A stretch of 64,000 nt of DNA. Source: JAUVXJ01 sp964433755. Its GTDB lineage: Bacteria; Chloroflexota; Anaerolineae; UBA7937; B3-Chlor. The DNA lies in contig CAYSSR010000001.1 in assembly GCA_964433755.1 (NCBI GenBank), positions 372,001-436,000 of the forward strand. Reading direction: 5' to 3'. Position 1 is the first letter of the stretch, and every line of letters starts with the position of its first letter. Positions 9,601 through 16,563 of the stretch are shown here, in pieces. The notes below the pieces were generated by a model. It was given only the letters and a program-made list of their open reading frames with translations, did not search any database and was not told the origin of the DNA. A program made the position numbers and the translations under genes.

Positions 9601-12600
9601 GCTTCAATGGATGGGGCACCTCCTACTTTGACGATCCCTTCGGGCGCTTGGATTACGTCTCCGGCCCTCAAGGGGTGATAGACTACGAGTACGTCGACTC
9701 GGCAGCCGGCCTCATAGTGACAACTCACCAGCAGGATCCGGACTCTTCCGACGGTTGGTACACGACCAGTGAACACTACAACGGGCTCGGTCAGCTCACG
9801 GGCACCGAGAGCGATGGTGAGAACGGCACGACCATCAGGGTCGGATACGTGTACGACGATGTGGGGCGGCTGGAGAAGGTGTCCGCCCCTTACATCATCG
9901 GTTCGGGCCAGGTTGTCTGGACACAGTACGAGCATGACATACTGGGCCGGACGATCACCATCACCAACACTGATCAGAGCGTACGGAATCTCCAGTACGA
10001 CGGCTGGCACGAGGTGATCCACGTCGATGAGGAGAAACGCAAGACGGAGTACCAGCTCGACGCCTTTGGGCGGACCGTGGTGGTCGATGAGTTCCTGGGC
10101 GAGGAGGATCCCTACACACACTATGCGAGGACCGGCTACGAATACGATGCTCTGGACAACCTGGTACTCATCACCGACGCGGAGAATAACCAGGTGGAGA
10201 TGCAGTACGACGGCCTGGGCCGAAAGGTCTACATGTGCGACCCGGACCTGGGGTGCGCGGGTGGCAACTCAGCGCGCACGTACTTCTACGACGAGAACGG
10301 CAACCTGGACCGCGAGGAGATGCTGGGCGAGATCTTGATCGACTACGAGTACGACGTACTGAACCGGCTCACCATGAAGGACTATCCTGGCGACACCGGG
10401 TCTCTCCTCGGCGCTGGCGTTCCGGCGACCTACAAGTACGACACGTACGAGGAGGGCAATGGCAGCACCTACGGGAGGGGACTGCGGACCTCCATGTCTG
10501 ACGGATCTGGGGAGACCAGGTACGAATACGACAACGTCGGTCGCCTGGAGACGGAGACCAAGGATCTCCACTACTCGTATTGGCAGAACTTCGAGGAACT
10601 GGGTGCGGGTCCCTTCATCACCAGCTACACGTACGACCTTATGGGTAGGGTCAAGACCATGACCTATCCTGACGGGGAGATAGTAACCTACAGCTACGAT
10701 GACCAGACCCTGCTGGGCGGCATGGTTGGCGCAGACACCTACGTGGACGATCTTCAGTACAACGCATTGAGCCAGCCGGTGACCCTGACCCTGGGCAACG
10801 ACTTGCACACGGTCTATGATTACTACCCAGACACGTTCAGACTCGAGTCCATAGTCACCTCCAACGGCGCAGGGGATGTCCAGGAACTTCACTACGACTA
10901 CGACAAGGTGGGCAATCTGGAGTCGTTCCAGAGTGTGGTCGGCGAAAGCATCTCCCTCTCCTACGTCTGCGACGGCCTGAACAGGCTCACCGACGTTGCC
11001 GACGTAGCAGGCGGCTACGAGCGTCACTACAGATACGACGCCATCGGCAGGCTGACGGACAAGGAGGGATTGACACTCACGTATGGCCTGTCTGGACCAC
11101 ACCAGGTCGCCAGCACTGACGATGGACGCAGCTACGCCTACTCAGATAGGGGCAACCGCGAGACGCTGGAGATAGGTGGAACCTCTACCATCTCCATCAC
11201 CTACGAGTACGACGCGGAAGACCGGCTCACTCAGGTTCTCTCCTCAACCAACGGCATCACCGAATCCGTTCAGTTCCTCTACGATGGAGACGGCAACCGG
11301 GTGCTGAAGATAGAGCAGGGGGCGATCACTCTGTATGCCGGCGACTACTACGAGGTGAGGCTGCCTTGGAGTGAAGCGCAGCCTGTCTCCCGCCCCGACG
11401 AGCGGACGAACAAGCAATTGTATCCGGCCATTGCCATAGATGCGGCGAGTGCCGTGCATGCCGCCTGGGCACACGATATCGGCGAGGAGGGCTACTACCC
11501 CATTGTCGAGCACAACCGGATGCTACGAGGTGGCGACCTGTGGGAGACACGTCCGGTCACCGTCACGAACTACGGGGACTACGTCTCACTAGCCGCCGAC
11601 AGCTTGAGCAACGTGTACGCTGTCTACCGAGCTGGCAGTAGCATTGGGTATGCCACCCTGGAAGCAGGCAGCGATACGTGGGAGCTGCGAGGTTCCATCC
11701 GGGCCCAGTCCGTCTGGCCCGTCTACCAACCCGTCGCCGCCGTCGACAGCGACGACAACCTTCACGTGGCCTGGATAGACACCTGCCAGGGGAACGCAGC
11801 GAGTGCTGATGTGTACTACGCGTGGTTGGACGCCGACACAGGTACGTGGAGCGAGAACCAACGAGTTACGGACGGTAATACGGTCTTCATACACCTCGGT
11901 CTCGAATCCTTCTTGGTGGGCAACAAGCTGGACATGGCCATAGACGGCCAGGACAATGTCTATCTCGTGTGGGTAGATAACAGGGACGATCCTGATGGCT
12001 ACGTCTATTCGGACAAGCGTGATGCGGCCACACAGGCCTGGGGGACCGATGTGCGTGTCAACGATGACTACGACTCTCAAGAGCAGTTCCCCAACGTCGT
12101 TGCCGACCAGGAAGGCAACGCCTACGCCGTGTGGAGCAATGCACTACCTCAGGAACCTGCAAAGGTCTACGCTGCCAAGCGCGCGGCAGGCGCGGGCAAC
12201 TGGGGGCCGACAACCCAGGTCAACGACCTCCAGCAGTCAGGGCTGAACAGGTACGTGGAGGCGACTATTGACAGGGGTGGCAACGTGTACGCCACGTGGG
12301 TGACCAGGGATGACCCCGTCCCTCTCCGCTACTCAGTGCTACCAGCGGGTGGAAGTAGTTGGTCCCCGAGTGCGGCCATCCCTGCCGACGTAGCAGATCA
12401 GTGGGACATCGCCGTCGACCTCGATGGTATCTTCCACGTGGTATACGATAGCGGCATCGCCTACCCTCATGGGGGGCACGAGATCCGCCACATGAGGCTC
12501 CTCCGCGAGTACAGCACCACCAAGTACTACTACGCCAACGGCCAGCGGGTGGCCATGCGTTACACCGAGCCTTCGAACGGTGTGGACGACCTGTACTTCA

Positions 12601-13685
12601 TCCACGGCGACCAGTCCGGCTCCACGGTGCTGATCACCGACGATACCGGGCAGGAGGTAGGGCGCGCCCACTACGAGCCTTTCGGAGAGACCTTCTCCTC
12701 CACCATCCCCATGACCCTCACCGAGCGGCTGTTCTCCGGCCAGGTCCTTGACAGTTCCACCGGGTTGTACTACTATGGCAACGGTCGTTACTACGATCCA
12801 TCCATCGGCAGGTACATCAGTCCCGATCCCTACCTGGACGCGCCCTTCAGCTCGCAGAGGCTGGACCGGTACAACTTCGGCTTCAACAATCCCTTGCGCT
12901 ACAAGCGCAGCGAGGCCCTGCCCGACTTCACCTTCGATTCGGCAAAGGGGGTGTTGGTCGCCGACGCCGTGTCGCCGGCTTCCCTGTGCAGCAGCTTCTC
13001 CGACAGCCTGACGGCAGAGAGCATGAGCTGGCTGCGCCGAGGGGTTGCCGCGCTGAAGCTTGTCCACAGTGTAGCTCCGAACATCGAGAAGGTCGTCTTC
13101 ATGGCCAAAGGGGGCTTTCGTGTCGTACCACGAGGTACGTATGCGAGCGAGCTACCCAGATTCATCGTCTATGGCAGCCACTGGTCGAAGGCGGGGTTGT
13201 ATCTTCCCACCCACCTCACACACGCGGGTGCAGCGTACGACGATCTGGCGCGGTGGGCAGCGCCGAGCGCGGCGGGAGAGTTCACCCGTGCCGTTGGGAC
13301 AAAGAGCTTCTGGATACTGACCATCGGGTCGGCGGTGGTGGTCAATGTGATAGACTATGGGTGGGGAAGCAAAGCTGACGTGGGCATCGGGAGCACCGAG
13401 TTCTACGCTGCGATGACCGTGGATGTTGGGTTCGCAGTCGCAAGTGCTGGGACTGGAGCTCTACTCGTTGGGCTATTGCTGTTGGCCTCGCCCGCGACAC
13501 CGGCGGCGGGTACGATATTGGTGGTGTACTTCTTCGGCCAGGGCGGCTTCACAGTCGCGTCGTGGCACTTTGGATGGCGAGAAGGTGCACTCCGAAGAGT
13601 CACGCGGGTGTACGAAGGCGCGCGCACACGAATGCTATCGGGTTCGTACCAGGGAAGCATCGGCACTAGTCCGCTGCTGCGATGA
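3615..13685 (+). CDS. Giant secreted RHS/YD-repeat polymorphic toxin-like protein
   Basis: 3356 residues. ATG 3615 is preferred over an in-frame ATG at 3561 because GGAGGAGAGAGG precedes it and a signal peptide ending ARA follows (1-42). Domains in order: Thr-Pro-rich linker (46-150); DUF11 (156-272); ZU5-like strand-rich block (275-405); second DUF11 (422-545); two DUF2341 + LamG-like units (550-879 and 892-1216); beta-rich block (1219-1358); SpvB-like segment starting SYETDLFTGAATLSYP (from 1365); many YD repeats (about 1696-2576); an inserted seven-repeat propeller (2582-2966); RHS core end with YYYANGQRVAMR, HGDQSGST and YYDPSIGRYISPDPYLD (2969-3106); variable tip (3107-3356). The tip has hydrophobic helices and no recognised catalytic motif. 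Known: RHS proteins form a shell around a C-terminal toxin. Inference: an exported polymorphic toxin whose immunity gene follows 46 bp downstream. The toxin activity is unknown. Confidence 0.9.
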   Translation: MRGPWRRSYRILSALVVVSLLAGFVPPSSGPGGAFGVGSARAQDELPTDTPTPTETSAPLPVDERTATATSTPTQTATRTASPTSSPTETSTATPTDTITVGPEETGTAVGTSTPTATASATATMTPLATATGAITPTVTGTPTCTPTPTAAPLALLEVSKLAQPAQVAPGETITYTVILTNTGSQALTEVVVKDLLPEGVDYAAERADWRYDSSQRELTWRISTLPSSEVISSTLTARVGETVLGGLVNSVEATAKELLEAVKASVTTNVVEPGAAEIMVSPDEETVLLSLDGRVEVRFPAGAVARRLRASIAPQRLERTQELIYVFRLEMRDLGAELVEVKFVEPVSVIFHYTKEDLEAVDTPYLGFYWLDEESSVWWPVHRVVHEEAQTLITHLDHFSIYGVGPSFTRYVPVSMQDWPPYLSVVKTAIPEIVRLNDLITYTLTITNPTEEDLPGISVEDTLPTGFSYAGEWGTDPPGIEGIGFSDNGTTLSWTGLPLDDHQTVELYYNAAVGESSDPLSCNDAEVDPTYQSWTKSSAQHCLRLELPWWNDAYRYRRPLDIHAHHTVEVTPTGTVEIPIGLVLNTESLIQEGKLLPDGSDLRVVYWSQPGWLELPREVQGLDSTASTVWFPLQDTIEAGVNGNYYIYYGNPRAEAPSDTIGDVFGSSSVLVAHLNGETTGSEGEVGTIGGSGFSWVEEESGYTPALITDTATLTYSHSGNIDPAQGTIALHVKPPWQPGDETTHYLLQAGSAGSDRLELYKDDDEDDPQVRFKVVAGGQSYEVSENADLVAGGWSSIVATWHGGGDAYLYQNGEGTQSATVTNSVSDTLDIWLGSQAGGGLSADAVMANLMIYSEELSQSQALSLHRALIWTDIRPQEEELGGTPPSLNWWDDDFFYRRQLTITPTIPVSYTSNASVETPVRLTLDTQELVQAGKLRTDAADLRVVYRDGDLFHELPREVRWANTVTTTVWFPLHGPLAEADSSYYLYYGNAVGSDPSDSIDGVFGSGQTLVAHVDGRTEGSQWEVGAITGDGFAWVGGEESGQIAASITDTATLSYDSTNIYTDTGTIAVHIQPQWPSNDGHEHYLLQAGSGLNGLALLKGADDDLHFRVGDGTEVVTATGSVSWSAGEWLDLVAIWDQQDVAWYLDDQPAVNAGTAPVTPTEELAVWLGSEAGGSEDTSGQAAFMDLMIYDQPMTEEQVLSRYRASQVGTELGLEETPVITVTVQPDEEAVLVSADGSLIVSAAAGTFTETVSLVHTPHQATVPQGSGSLARFDLTAETQGGTPIHEPANPIELTLDYSAMGVDADLEETIAVLMWDEIGQEWEYITTTVNITENLAMASVDHLSDHVFGVTGDTGSPPSVPTVASYETDLFTGAATLSYPIEVAPGTNGMQPDLTLTYNSILAEQKWDQQAGALGLGFDLGAGFVEYLPLEQTYRLVLNGVSEELVYDGSQYYHTQYETFWRIERRDWDVACNNGVEDQPYYWMVTTKDGTQYRFGCTENSTQRWLEYYGHPIRQLLRYPSRYYLDKVTDTNGNYMTYSYTKESTDWTTWLLWQTYTDVRDDAVYLQEISYTGNDGTGLVPQRKVTFSYVDRTISDTHDYPDQPDGGPLPKAYLTKLLDSVTVALTLTARTVRTYEFEYDYKSSDEGNGPHNNLVLEDLTLHGTTGVTLPSTTFQYHPVDAPQLAQGLLFRVDNGYGAKMEYEYRPYNATPCVKGLAVATRRIREGTRILEYEYEYTQTACVGRGNGTVYVTDPTGAMTRYRFHGLTEGALKGRLDAVWRAPTREAVDSDPDSKTKYVYTDADEVWPGVYFVALHEEQYRVKSSSPITVTRAYDYDEYGNLREIDELGDVANDGDDRRTEILYTYATSDTYIVDRVAREETFSANNDKVAETRYYYDGHVHITTPPILGNLTWTTQKSLTDGQSDLHTHYGYDAYGNVQEVSVGDHPPTMMEYAPPYYTFPMTTTYPITTTELSTMSLYDVGFGTLAHFTGFNGWGTSYFDDPFGRLDYVSGPQGVIDYEYVDSAAGLIVTTHQQDPDSSDGWYTTSEHYNGLGQLTGTESDGENGTTIRVGYVYDDVGRLEKVSAPYIIGSGQVVWTQYEHDILGRTITITNTDQSVRNLQYDGWHEVIHVDEEKRKTEYQLDAFGRTVVVDEFLGEEDPYTHYARTGYEYDALDNLVLITDAENNQVEMQYDGLGRKVYMCDPDLGCAGGNSARTYFYDENGNLDREEMLGEILIDYEYDVLNRLTMKDYPGDTGSLLGAGVPATYKYDTYEEGNGSTYGRGLRTSMSDGSGETRYEYDNVGRLETETKDLHYSYWQNFEELGAGPFITSYTYDLMGRVKTMTYPDGEIVTYSYDDQTLLGGMVGADTYVDDLQYNALSQPVTLTLGNDLHTVYDYYPDTFRLESIVTSNGAGDVQELHYDYDKVGNLESFQSVVGESISLSYVCDGLNRLTDVADVAGGYERHYRYDAIGRLTDKEGLTLTYGLSGPHQVASTDDGRSYAYSDRGNRETLEIGGTSTISITYEYDAEDRLTQVLSSTNGITESVQFLYDGDGNRVLKIEQGAITLYAGDYYEVRLPWSEAQPVSRPDERTNKQLYPAIAIDAASAVHAAWAHDIGEEGYYPIVEHNRMLRGGDLWETRPVTVTNYGDYVSLAADSLSNVYAVYRAGSSIGYATLEAGSDTWELRGSIRAQSVWPVYQPVAAVDSDDNLHVAWIDTCQGNAASADVYYAWLDADTGTWSENQRVTDGNTVFIHLGLESFLVGNKLDMAIDGQDNVYLVWVDNRDDPDGYVYSDKRDAATQAWGTDVRVNDDYDSQEQFPNVVADQEGNAYAVWSNALPQEPAKVYAAKRAAGAGNWGPTTQVNDLQQSGLNRYVEATIDRGGNVYATWVTRDDPVPLRYSVLPAGGSSWSPSAAIPADVADQWDIAVDLDGIFHVVYDSGIAYPHGGHEIRHMRLLREYSTTKYYYANGQRVAMRYTEPSNGVDDLYFIHGDQSGSTVLITDDTGQEVGRAHYEPFGETFSSTIPMTLTERLFSGQVLDSSTGLYYYGNGRYYDPSIGRYISPDPYLDAPFSSQRLDRYNFGFNNPLRYKRSEALPDFTFDSAKGVLVADAVSPASLCSSFSDSLTAESMSWLRRGVAALKLVHSVAPNIEKVVFMAKGGFRVVPRGTYASELPRFIVYGSHWSKAGLYLPTHLTHAGAAYDDLARWAAPSAAGEFTRAVGTKSFWILTIGSAVVVNVIDYGWGSKADVGIGSTEFYAAMTVDVGFAVASAGTGALLVGLLLLASPATPAAGTILVVYFFGQGGFTVASWHFGWREGALRRVTRVYEGARTRMLSGSYQGSIGTSPLLR
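12789..12932 (+). repeat. RHS junction direct repeat, copy 1 (inside the full RHS gene)
   Basis: This 144-bp segment encodes YYDPSIGRYISPDPYLD through SEALPDFT. It recurs at 14523-14666 with four mismatches by direct comparison and in the same reading frame (offset 1734 bp). It marks the border between constant RHS core and variable tip. Confidence 0.92.
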
Positions 13686-13731
13686 CGGCTGCGGCCTTTC
13701 GGACCAGGGAATCGAAGGAAGGGGCGGAGCA

Positions 13732-14487
13732 ATGGGAGAACGGGCCGGGAAGGGCGGCCAGGACTGGCAGCGTGACGTCATGTTAGGAGGGATGCTGACA
13801 CGCCCAAGGTGGCTGCAGAACAACATACTCCTTCTGCCCTTGGGACTGGGTTTGGTCGTCGCACTGATTGTCTACTTCCCCACGTTCTCGCCGACGGTAT
13901 TCCTATTCGGTGTGGTCGCATGGCCACTCCTAGCCATGTGGTCCGTGCGCCTGTTCTTCTGGGCGAGACGCCGTCGTCTTGGAGATGGCTCTGTGGCCGA
14001 TAGATCAGTCCTGCTCGAGACGACGGGCGAGGTCTTGCCGCTGCAGACAGCGTGGGCCCCAGTGCTCGGCCTACTGTTCGCCTTGGCCGGAACCCGATTC
14101 GCCGAGGCCGCCGGCCTGATTGACTCTCGGGGCTGCGCATACGCGGTTGTCGTCTACCTGGTGGTGTTGGGCACCTCATATCTGGCCCTAACCGATTGGA
14201 TGGTGCGACTGGAGTTGGACAGGCTCAATAGCCGACCAGCCACTCGGCTCGGGAGGTTGCTTAGGCCTGGAATGCCGAACTTCACGGCCATGGCTATCTG
14301 CGGGACTGTGCTGTTCGCGGTGCTTGTGAGAGTCGGTGGCGGCGAGTTGTTTGTAGCGGTATGTGGCCTACTGGCTGCACTCTATATGGTCCAGGTCTCC
14401 GTTGTGAACCTGGAGCGCTGGCGCCGTTTCGGGCGCTTCATGCGCACGGAGCGTGAACGGTTTGACGACCGCACCGCAAAGGACTGA
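13732..14487 (+). CDS. Polytopic membrane protein, putative immunity protein for the RHS tip
   Basis: 251 residues. ATG 13732 follows GAAGGAAGGGGCGGAG; a longer open frame upstream overlaps the RHS gene and is rejected. About six hydrophobic segments are visible: roughly 28-48, 52-75, 100-116, 130-150, 182-200 and 205-225. The tail is charged and cytoplasmic-looking. No family was recognised. It starts 46 bp after the RHS stop and is followed at once by a displaced second tip, the usual place for an immunity gene in RHS/CDI loci. An integral membrane immunity protein would suit a toxin acting at the membrane, which fits the hydrophobic RHS tip. The function is inferred from position only; an unrelated membrane protein cannot be excluded. 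Confidence 0.7.
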   Translation: MGERAGKGGQDWQRDVMLGGMLTRPRWLQNNILLLPLGLGLVVALIVYFPTFSPTVFLFGVVAWPLLAMWSVRLFFWARRRRLGDGSVADRSVLLETTGEVLPLQTAWAPVLGLLFALAGTRFAEAAGLIDSRGCAYAVVVYLVVLGTSYLALTDWMVRLELDRLNSRPATRLGRLLRPGMPNFTAMAICGTVLFAVLVRVGGGELFVAVCGLLAALYMVQVSVVNLERWRRFGRFMRTERERFDDRTAKD

Positions 14488-14522
14488 GTTCCGCTGGGGC
14501 AACGCACCTTTCCAACCTTAGA

Positions 14523-14666
14523 TACTACGACCCATCCATCGGCAGGTACATCAGTCCCGATCCCTACCTGGACGCGCCCTTCAGCTCCCAGAGGCTGGAC
14601 CGGTACAACTTCGGCTTCAACAACCCGTTGCGCTACAAGCGCAGCGAGGCCCTGCCCGACTTCACC
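14523..14666 (+). repeat. RHS junction direct repeat, copy 2 (head of the orphan tip)
   Basis: Second copy of the 144-bp core/tip junction, in the same frame as 12789-12932 with four mismatches. It provides homology for exchanging the two tips. Confidence 0.92.
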
Positions 14667-15458
14667 GTGGACCTGGCGAAGGGGACCGTGGTGGCGGCGC
14701 AAGGCCTGCCCGCCGCTGCGCTGACCAGCAGCTTCGGTCAGCTTGCGGTGGAGCTTGAAGCAGCACGCTGGTTCGTCAAGGAAGCCTTCGGGGCGGTAGC
14801 GGACGCCGGAGTGCAGCAAGCCTTCGGGGGATACGTGATTGGGCGCATCAGCATCACCGCCAGCATGACCAGGTTGCAGGATCCCAAGTGGGTGTCGCGC
14901 AATGTGCAGGAGCTGTTCGGGGGTATCGAGACGCTGAAGGGCACCGGTGAGCCTCAGACGGTATGGTCCCAGCTCTGGATGACGAGGAGTCAGGCAGATG
15001 AGTTGGCAGAGACCATAGCTGGGTTCAAGTCCGGGAAGCCTCGGCCGGGCAGCGCCAGCAAGTGGTGGCCGGGGGTCCGCGGGAGGATGATACCCCTGGA
15101 CCTGGCGGTGTCGTTCTTGTTGACCGTCGGGATCGAGGTAGGCTTCTCATGGTATGAGGACAGCCAGGTGAGAGACATCTACGGGCTGACCGACGAGCAG
15201 ATGGTCGTGCGGACGCTGTTTCGAGGTTTCGGTGCTGTGCTGGCCTTCATCGCGGCCACCACAGTCGTCGCAGTGGCGGGCGTCACCTTCGTACCAGCTC
15301 TGGTGATTGGGGCGATGGTGTTCGCGGGGGTTCAGTTGGCCTGGGAGTGGGGTCCTCAGCAAGTCATATTCCAGGGGTATGACTTGTACGGACTCTACGA
15401 GCCTAGGCCGCGCAGTCTGGATGTGGGCGCCTCGCAGCGGCGAAGATTCATACACTGA
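14523..15458 (+). pseudogene. Orphan (displaced) RHS C-terminal tip
   Basis: The frame is open from 14466 and becomes recognisable at 14523 with YYDPSIGRYISPDPYLD, a near-copy of the end of the upstream RHS core. It continues through LRYKRSEALPDFT into a different tip of about 265 residues. There is no ATG or good ribosome site at its head; TTG 14628 and GTG 14667 are the only in-frame candidates. The tip is Trp-rich in the middle (SKWWPG) and ends with hydrophobic stretches (LAVSFLLTVGIEVGF, AFIAATTVVAVAGV). Known: orphan tips in RHS and CDI loci are usually silent and can replace the active tip by recombination across the shared core. A reader may prefer to call it a CDS, 14628-15458. Confidence 0.8.
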
Positions 15459-15475
15459 GAGGAGGGAAGGATCCC

Positions 15476-16012
15476 ATGGGGCCAGAACGAGGAGCCAGTG
15501 GACCCGCGTGTGGTATGATGTTGATGTGCTTCGCACTGGCGGTGCCACTGCTTATGTACGGCCTGGCCATACGACTGGGGCACTTCAAGCGCTACTTCCT
15601 GGTGCCCGGACCGGCGCTCCTTCTCGGGCCAGGTGCCTATCACTGTGCGATACTGGGCGGCCCGCTCATGATCGTCCTGGGGCTTGGAGGATTGCCTGCC
15701 GACGTTGCCACGAGGCAGAAGGTCGCACTCTACCTTTTTGGCCCGTCGCTCATCCTGGCCATGATCATCAGTGTGTGGCAGCCGTGGTGGGTGAAGCCGA
15801 AGTGGATCAGGCAGCTCCAGGAGAACCACCGGGACATCTATCCGTTCTTGCGGGAGGCCGCTCAGGAGGAGGTGGGCACAGACCCGAAGAAGGCTGAGGA
15901 GTGGGCCAGCAAGATGGACACGGTGGAGAGCCAGAACGAGTGGGTAGCTGAGGTGCGGAAGCGGCTGGATATGCCAGATCCGAGAATCACTGAGGGCACT
16001 GAGGAGGAGTGA
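15476..16012 (+). CDS. Small membrane protein, putative immunity partner of the orphan RHS tip
   Basis: 178 residues with a strong GGAGGGAAGG ribosome site before ATG 15476. It starts 17 bp after the orphan tip stop. Three hydrophobic segments are visible (about 10-32, 41-72, 84-104). They are followed by a soluble, charged, helical region of about 70 residues (QEEVGTDPKKAEEW) and an acidic end. No family was recognised. Tip plus membrane protein here mirrors tip plus membrane protein at 12933-14487, so it is probably the cognate immunity protein of the second tip. Unlike the tip it has normal translation signals, as expected if immunity must be expressed while the tip is silent. Confidence 0.7.
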   Translation: MGPERGASGPACGMMLMCFALAVPLLMYGLAIRLGHFKRYFLVPGPALLLGPGAYHCAILGGPLMIVLGLGGLPADVATRQKVALYLFGPSLILAMIISVWQPWWVKPKWIRQLQENHRDIYPFLREAAQEEVGTDPKKAEEWASKMDTVESQNEWVAEVRKRLDMPDPRITEGTEEE

Positions 16013-16171
16013 AGAGTGCCCCAAGAGCGTGGGGCCGGTGGTTTGGACGGTTCCCCTCCACTCGATCCTCTTCCCCCGATGGGGAGGACTTCGTTCATGG
16101 TGTACGCTCCAGCGCACACGACGGGGCTGAAGCCCTTACTACGGACCCATAGACTCAGGCAACGAGGGAAA

Positions 16172-16210
16172 GCATCCTGACTAGCTGCAAAGCAGCCTGT
16201 CGAAGGATGC
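16172..16210. repeat. REP-like hairpin
   Basis: GCATCCT...AGGATGC form a perfect 7-bp outer stem and GCTGC/GCAGC an inner stem. It belongs to the palindrome family of the 3053-3360 region. Confidence 0.65.
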
Positions 16211-16256
16211 GGCTCACCTTGCTGCACCCGCTCCCCAGGGGTCGATTCGTTGACCT

Positions 16257-16293
16257 GCATGCTTCGATACGGCCTTCGTCCTACTCAGCATGC
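16257..16293. repeat. REP-like palindromic repeat
   Basis: GCATGCTTCGATACGGCCTT followed by a TACTCAGCATGC end. Nearly the same sequence occurs at 3265-3300. Its right end merges into the 29-bp tandem repeat. Confidence 0.7.
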
Positions 16294-16383
16294 TGTGTTG
16301 TGCCTTGCTCTACTCAGCGTGCTGTGTTGTGCTCTGCCCCGCTCAGCATGCTATGTTGTGCCCCGGCCTGCTCAGGGTGCTGT
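16284..16383 (+). repeat. 29-bp-period tandem repeat, about 3.4 units
   Basis: CTCAG(C/G) followed by RTGCTRTGTTGTGC recurs at 16284, 16313, 16342 and 16371, exactly 29 bp apart. The last seven bases of each unit vary most. The first unit grew out of the end of the palindrome at 16257-16293. Confidence 0.8.
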
Positions 16384-16467
16384 CTCGAAGAGCCCGGGCT
16401 GTCACCTTGGGCCTGCCGAAGTATGGGGTCCCCGCTCATCCTCACCCCCGCCAGAGGCCCGAAATGG

Positions 16468-16496
16468 TTGCAATTGTGAGGGCCGTGGGCTATACT
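16468..16496 (+). promoter_or_regulatory. Sigma-70-type promoter of the polysaccharide operon
   Basis: TTGCAA (16468-16473), 17-bp spacer, TATACT (16491-16496). It lies upstream of the 13-bp palindrome and the GT2 gene, giving a leader of about 60 nt. Confidence 0.65.
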
Positions 16497-16516
16497 TGCC
16501 CATCGGTTAGCTTCGA

Positions 16517-16546
16517 TACACGGTCTGTGTCCGCACAGACCGTGTA
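16517..16546. promoter_or_regulatory. Perfect 13-bp inverted repeat in the operon leader
   Basis: TACACGGTCTGTG and CACAGACCGTGTA flank a 4-nt loop (TCCG). It lies between the promoter and the ATG at 16564. It could be an operator or an mRNA hairpin; there is no U-tract, so it is not an ordinary terminator. Confidence 0.6.
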
Positions 16547-16563
16547 CAATGCGGGGGTAGTAC

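Larger units (their letters stand above)
16013..16563. other. Intergenic spacer with palindromes, tandem repeat and operon promoter
   Basis: 551 bp without a supportable gene. It holds two REP-like hairpins (16172-16210, 16257-16293), a 29-bp-period tandem repeat (16284-16383), a sigma-70-type promoter (16468-16496) and a perfect 13-bp palindrome just before the GT2 gene. Confidence 0.7.

Noticed and set aside
8694..10121. 475-codon open frame on the minus strand inside the RHS gene
   Set aside because: The plus strand encodes clear YD repeats; the minus frame is their shadow in GC-rich DNA.
16284..16383. Possible short CRISPR array (29-bp period)
   Set aside because: The units are directly adjacent with no spacers, and no cas genes are nearby; it is a tandem repeat.
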